This document shows, in pieces, positions 6,081-7,635 of a stretch of 7,635 nucleotides of DNA. Below the pieces are notes generated by a model. That model worked only from the letters and a program-made list of their open reading frames with translations. It ran no database searches and was not told the DNA's origin. The stretch is taken from the NCBI GenBank assembly GCA_020444775.1, contig JAGRHX010000866.1, forward strand, positions 1-7,635, given 5' to 3'. The position numbers were made by a program, and so were the translations under genes. Within the stretch, counting starts at the first letter, position 1; each line of letters opens with the position of its first letter. Source of the stretch: Gammaproteobacteria bacterium. Its GTDB lineage: Bacteria; Pseudomonadota; Gammaproteobacteria; HK1.

Positions 6081-6130
6081 GACGCTTATCCAGCATTGGG
6101 AAGTCCACCTGAAATCGGGAAATTCAAGTC

Positions 6131-6379
6131 GTGAACGAGCGCACGAAGTTCGAGTCGGTCATCCGACGTATCCTGGATCGGCTGCCAGAGGAAGTGCTTG
6201 AGCCCGGCAGCGACCTGCGTCGCAATTTGAGCGCCGCGTTGTCCTCCGCGCTGGCGCGCGTTGACCTGGTGCCGAGGGAGGAATTCGAGGTCCAGGCCGA
6301 GCTGCTGAAGCGCACCCGTGAGAAGCTCGATGCGATCGAGCGAAGACTGCAGGCACTGGAGACCGGCCAGCAGCCCTGA
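6131..6379 (+). CDS. ubiK: Ubiquinone biosynthesis accessory factor UbiK (BMFP/YqiC family)
   Basis: UbiK is a small coiled-coil protein that, in E. coli and Salmonella, supports aerobic ubiquinone synthesis and binds the lipid-carrier protein UbiJ; it belongs to the BMFP family and associates with membranes. The 82-residue product (E. coli 96) aligns clearly in its second half: RVDLVPREEFEVQAELLKRT and the following EKLDAIERRLQALE correspond to the E. coli LDLVSREEFDVQ...TREKLALLEQRISELE region, a predicted C-terminal trimerising coiled coil at about 50-78. The N-terminal part (about 1-40) is amphipathic helix-like. It lacks the Pro-rich tail of E. coli UbiK and ends in TGQQP, next to a tandem repeat. 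GTG 6131 is the only plausible start, because an in-frame TGA lies at 6110-6112; GGGA at 6117-6120 is a modest ribosome binding site. It precedes comM, as in Pseudomonas. Confidence 0.92.
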   Translation: MNERTKFESVIRRILDRLPEEVLEPGSDLRRNLSAALSSALARVDLVPREEFEVQAELLKRTREKLDAIERRLQALETGQQP

Positions 6380-6382
6380 TCG

Positions 6383-6414
6383 CCACCAGCTCCGATCCCC
6401 ACCAGCTCCGATCC
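6383..6414. repeat. Perfect 16-base tandem duplication after ubiK
   Basis: CCACCAGCTCCGATCC occurs twice, back to back, at 6383-6398 and 6399-6414. The preceding 16 bases (6367-6382, spanning the last ubiK codons and the stop) match the unit at 12 of 16 positions, so the array may have begun as copies of the ubiK 3' end. The CTCCGATC portion of either copy can pair with GATCGGAG at 6436-6443. Confidence 0.9.
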
Positions 6415-6443
6415 AATGCGTTGCCTGGAGGCGCAGATCGGAG
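6406..6443 (+). other. Predicted RNA hairpin in ubiK-comM spacer
   Basis: CTCCGATC (6406-6413) pairs with GATCGGAG (6436-6443), and TGCG (6417-6420) pairs with CGCA (6432-6435), giving 12 base pairs with a three-base bulge (6414-6416) and an 11-base loop. No T run follows, so it is not an intrinsic terminator. The first repeat copy (6390-6397) could replace the second as 5' arm, giving an alternative fold. The GGAGG at 6440-6444 is largely inside the 3' arm. Confidence 0.5.
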
Positions 6444-6448
6444 GCGCC

Positions 6449-6493
6449 ATGCCCGACCGGCACGCGGTCGTCGAGGTGCCTCGGGGGTTGTGA
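6449..6493 (+). other. Possible 14-codon ORF in comM leader
   Basis: ATG 6449 is preceded by GGAGG (6440-6444, 4-base spacing) and reads 14 codons to TGA 6491-6493. An upstream in-frame ATG at 6416 would make it 25 codons but has no ribosome binding site. The short peptide (MPDRHAVVEVPRGL) shows no run of one amino acid that would suggest attenuation. A chance ORF is the default view. Confidence 0.15.
6454..6470 (+). other. Second small hairpin in comM leader
   Basis: CGACCG (6454-6459) and CGGTCG (6465-6470) form a perfect 6-base-pair stem with a GCACG loop. GGCAC (6459-6463) can instead pair with GTGCC (6476-6480), so two mutually exclusive stems exist. No T run follows. Confidence 0.35.
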
Positions 6494-6559
6494 CACGCCC
6501 GGCATGCATCAACAGCAGGGCCGGAACCATCGAGACGTTCGTTCACAGGGATCGTGAAC

Positions 6560-7635
6560 ATGGGATTTGCCGCAAGCCTTGGCCGTGGATGTGTCGGTAT
6601 CGGCGCCCCACAGGTCATCGTCGAGGTCCACACCACCACTGGTCTGCCGGGCTTCTCGATCGTTGGTCTGCCCGAGACCACGGTGCGTGAGAGCAAGGAG
6701 CGGGTGCGCAGCGCGATAATCAACAGTGGTTTCGAGTTCCCGCGTCGCCGCATCACCGTCAACCTGGCGCCCGCTGAGCTGCCAAAGCCGGGTACCCGTT
6801 TCGATCTCGCGATCGCGGTCGCCATCGTTGCCGCATCGGGCCAGATCGATGGTCGCGAGCTCGCCTCACACACGCTCTACGCCGAGCTCGGCCTGGATGG
6901 CACCCTGCGACCGGTGATCGGCGCGCTGCCAGCCGCGCTGGCCTGCCGCGACGCTCATCAGGCGCTGATCCTGGCCCACGACAACGCCGAGGAGGCCGCG
7001 CTGGTCTCGACCTGCGTGGTGCTCGGCGCCGGCACCTTGCTGGAGGTCATCGAGCATCTGACCGGCGCTCAACGTCTCAGCCCACGCCCCCCGCCTCCTG
7101 GCTCGAAAGCGGATGCAGCGTCGCTACCGAGCATCGCAAATGATCCGATCGCCCCGGATCTGAGCGACGTACGCGGCCAGGATCGCGCCAAACGAGCCCT
7201 GGAGATTGCCGCGGCGGGCGGCCACAACCTGCTGTTCATCGGCCCACCGGGGACTGGCAAGACCATGCTCGCGAACCGTCTGCCCGGACTGCTGCCGAGA
7301 TTGAGCGACCAGCACGCCCTGGAGCTGGCCGCGGTGCTGTCGGTCGCGGGCCGTCGCTTCGATCCGTTTCGCTGGCGCGAGCCACCGTTCCGCGCACCGC
7401 ATCACAGCTGCTCCTCGGTCGCCCTGATCGGCGGCGGCGTGCGTCCACAGCCAGGCGAGATCTCGCTGGCCCACCGCGGCGTGCTGTTCCTGGACGAGTT
7501 GCCGGAATTCACCCGGCCGGCGCTGGAGGCGCTGCGCCAGCCGCTGGAGAGCGGCGAGTTGACGATCGCCCGAGGATACGAGTCGGCGACCTACCCCGCT
7601 CGCGGCATGGTGGTGCTGGCCGCCAACCCGTGCCC
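6560..7635 (+). CDS. comM: ComM (YifB) AAA+ helicase of natural transformation, 3'-truncated by window
   Basis: ComM is a Mg-chelatase-like AAA+ hexameric helicase that, in Vibrio cholerae and Acinetobacter, drives branch migration when single-stranded DNA taken up by transformation is integrated. The window holds 358 complete codons of a protein of about 500 residues and cuts it off at AANPC(P). The N-terminal ChlI-like domain has [29 protein letters not shown] sequence at about 21-45, SAIINSG at 51-57 and [12 protein letters not shown] at 67-78. After a Pro-rich linker (about 173-200), the AAA+ module starts at DLSDVRGQ (200-207), with Walker A GPPGTGKT at 228-235, the FRAPHHS segment, [19 protein letters not shown] with Walker B Asp312-Glu313, and the sensor-like AANP at the edge. 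Similarity to E. coli YifB is high throughout. ATG 6560 is preferred to the in-frame GTG 6554 because of AGGG spacing. Confidence 0.95.
   Translation, partial: MGFAASLGRGCVGIGAPQVIVEVHTTTGLPGFSIVGLPETTVRESKERVRSAIINSGFEFPRRRITVNLAPAELPKPGTRFDLAIAVAIVAASGQIDGRELASHTLYAELGLDGTLRPVIGALPAALACRDAHQALILAHDNAEEAALVSTCVVLGAGTLLEVIEHLTGAQRLSPRPPPPGSKADAASLPSIANDPIAPDLSDVRGQDRAKRALEIAAAGGHNLLFIGPPGTGKTMLANRLPGLLPRLSDQHALELAAVLSVAGRRFDPFRWREPPFRAPHHSCSSVALIGGGVRPQPGEISLAHRGVLFLDELPEFTRPALEALRQPLESGELTIARGYESATYPARGMVVLAANPC

Larger units (their letters stand above)
5828..6130. other. Divergent control region between cNMP/rhodanese gene and ubiK
   Basis: These 303 bases separate divergently transcribed genes, so both promoters should lie here. 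The left part has the AT-rich promoter-like patch of the minus-strand gene. The middle, about 5911-6040, is GC-rich and I see no gene or clear site in it. The right part has an NtrC/sigma-54-like sequence at 6053-6080 and TTATCCAGC at 6086-6094, a 7-of-9 DnaA-box match that is probably chance. In Pseudomonas aeruginosa the gene next to ubiK is glnK; here the neighbour is the cNMP/rhodanese gene. Confidence 0.5.
6380..6559. other. ubiK-comM spacer
   Basis: This 180-base spacer carries the tandem repeat, two predicted hairpins and a tiny ORF. I see no convincing sigma-70 promoter for comM in it, so comM may be read from the ubiK promoter. AGGGAT at 6547-6552 is the likely comM ribosome binding site, 7-9 bases ahead of ATG 6560. 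Confidence 0.5.

Noticed and set aside
6086..6094. TTATCCAGC as a DnaA box before ubiK
   Set aside because: It matches only 7 of 9 positions, stands alone, and has no AT-rich neighbour.
5195..6112. 305-codon open frame on the plus strand
   Set aside because: It is antisense to the cNMP/rhodanese gene, then runs through the intergenic region. The composition is that of a shadow frame, with no domain signature.
1..7635. tRNA, rRNA, CRISPR arrays, insertion sequences, prophage or toxin-antitoxin genes
   Set aside because: No cloverleaf, repeat-spacer pattern, transposase or terminal inverted repeat was seen; all long genes are explained by housekeeping families.

Overview
The window is GC-rich, densely coded bacterial chromosome and looks gammaproteobacterial. 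The evidence is the block surA-pdxA-rsmA (in E. coli part of lptD-surA-pdxA-rsmA-apaG-apaH), plus a recognisable UbiK and a ComM (YifB) of gammaproteobacterial type. The GC-rich codon use and the ubiK-comM pair, an order also known from Pseudomonas, fit a pseudomonad-like, Chromatiales-like or Xanthomonadales-like lineage. The genus cannot be fixed from sequence alone. No mobile element, CRISPR array, tRNA or rRNA was seen.

Layout. (1) Bases 1-3554, plus strand: surA (periplasmic outer-membrane-protein chaperone and prolyl isomerase), a 174-base gap with a possible leader ORF, pdxA (vitamin B6 synthesis) and rsmA (16S rRNA dimethyladenosine methyltransferase). rsmA probably starts at a TTG that overlaps the pdxA stop codon. 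(2) Bases 3555-3847 separate convergent genes. The gap holds an exact DnaA box, an IHF-like sequence and a very AT-rich island, and is the most unusual non-coding piece here. (3) Bases 3848-5827, minus strand: a double cyclic-nucleotide-binding/rhodanese fusion protein followed 57 bases later by aroE (shikimate pathway), probably one transcript. (4) Bases 5828-6130: a divergent control region with an AT-rich promoter-like patch and an NtrC/sigma-54-like sequence. (5) Bases 6131-7635, plus strand: ubiK (ubiquinone biosynthesis accessory factor), a 180-base spacer with a 16-base tandem repeat, hairpins and a tiny ORF, then comM (AAA+ branch-migration helicase of natural transformation), which runs off the right edge.

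Most genes are housekeeping and their products act in separate pathways: envelope biogenesis, cofactor synthesis, ribosome maturation, aromatic amino acid synthesis, quinone synthesis and DNA uptake/recombination. No new multi-gene system is evident. The less ordinary items are the origin-like gap, the cNMP/cNMP/rhodanese fusion, the NtrC-like element and the structured ubiK-comM spacer. All regulatory calls are made by eye and are hypotheses.
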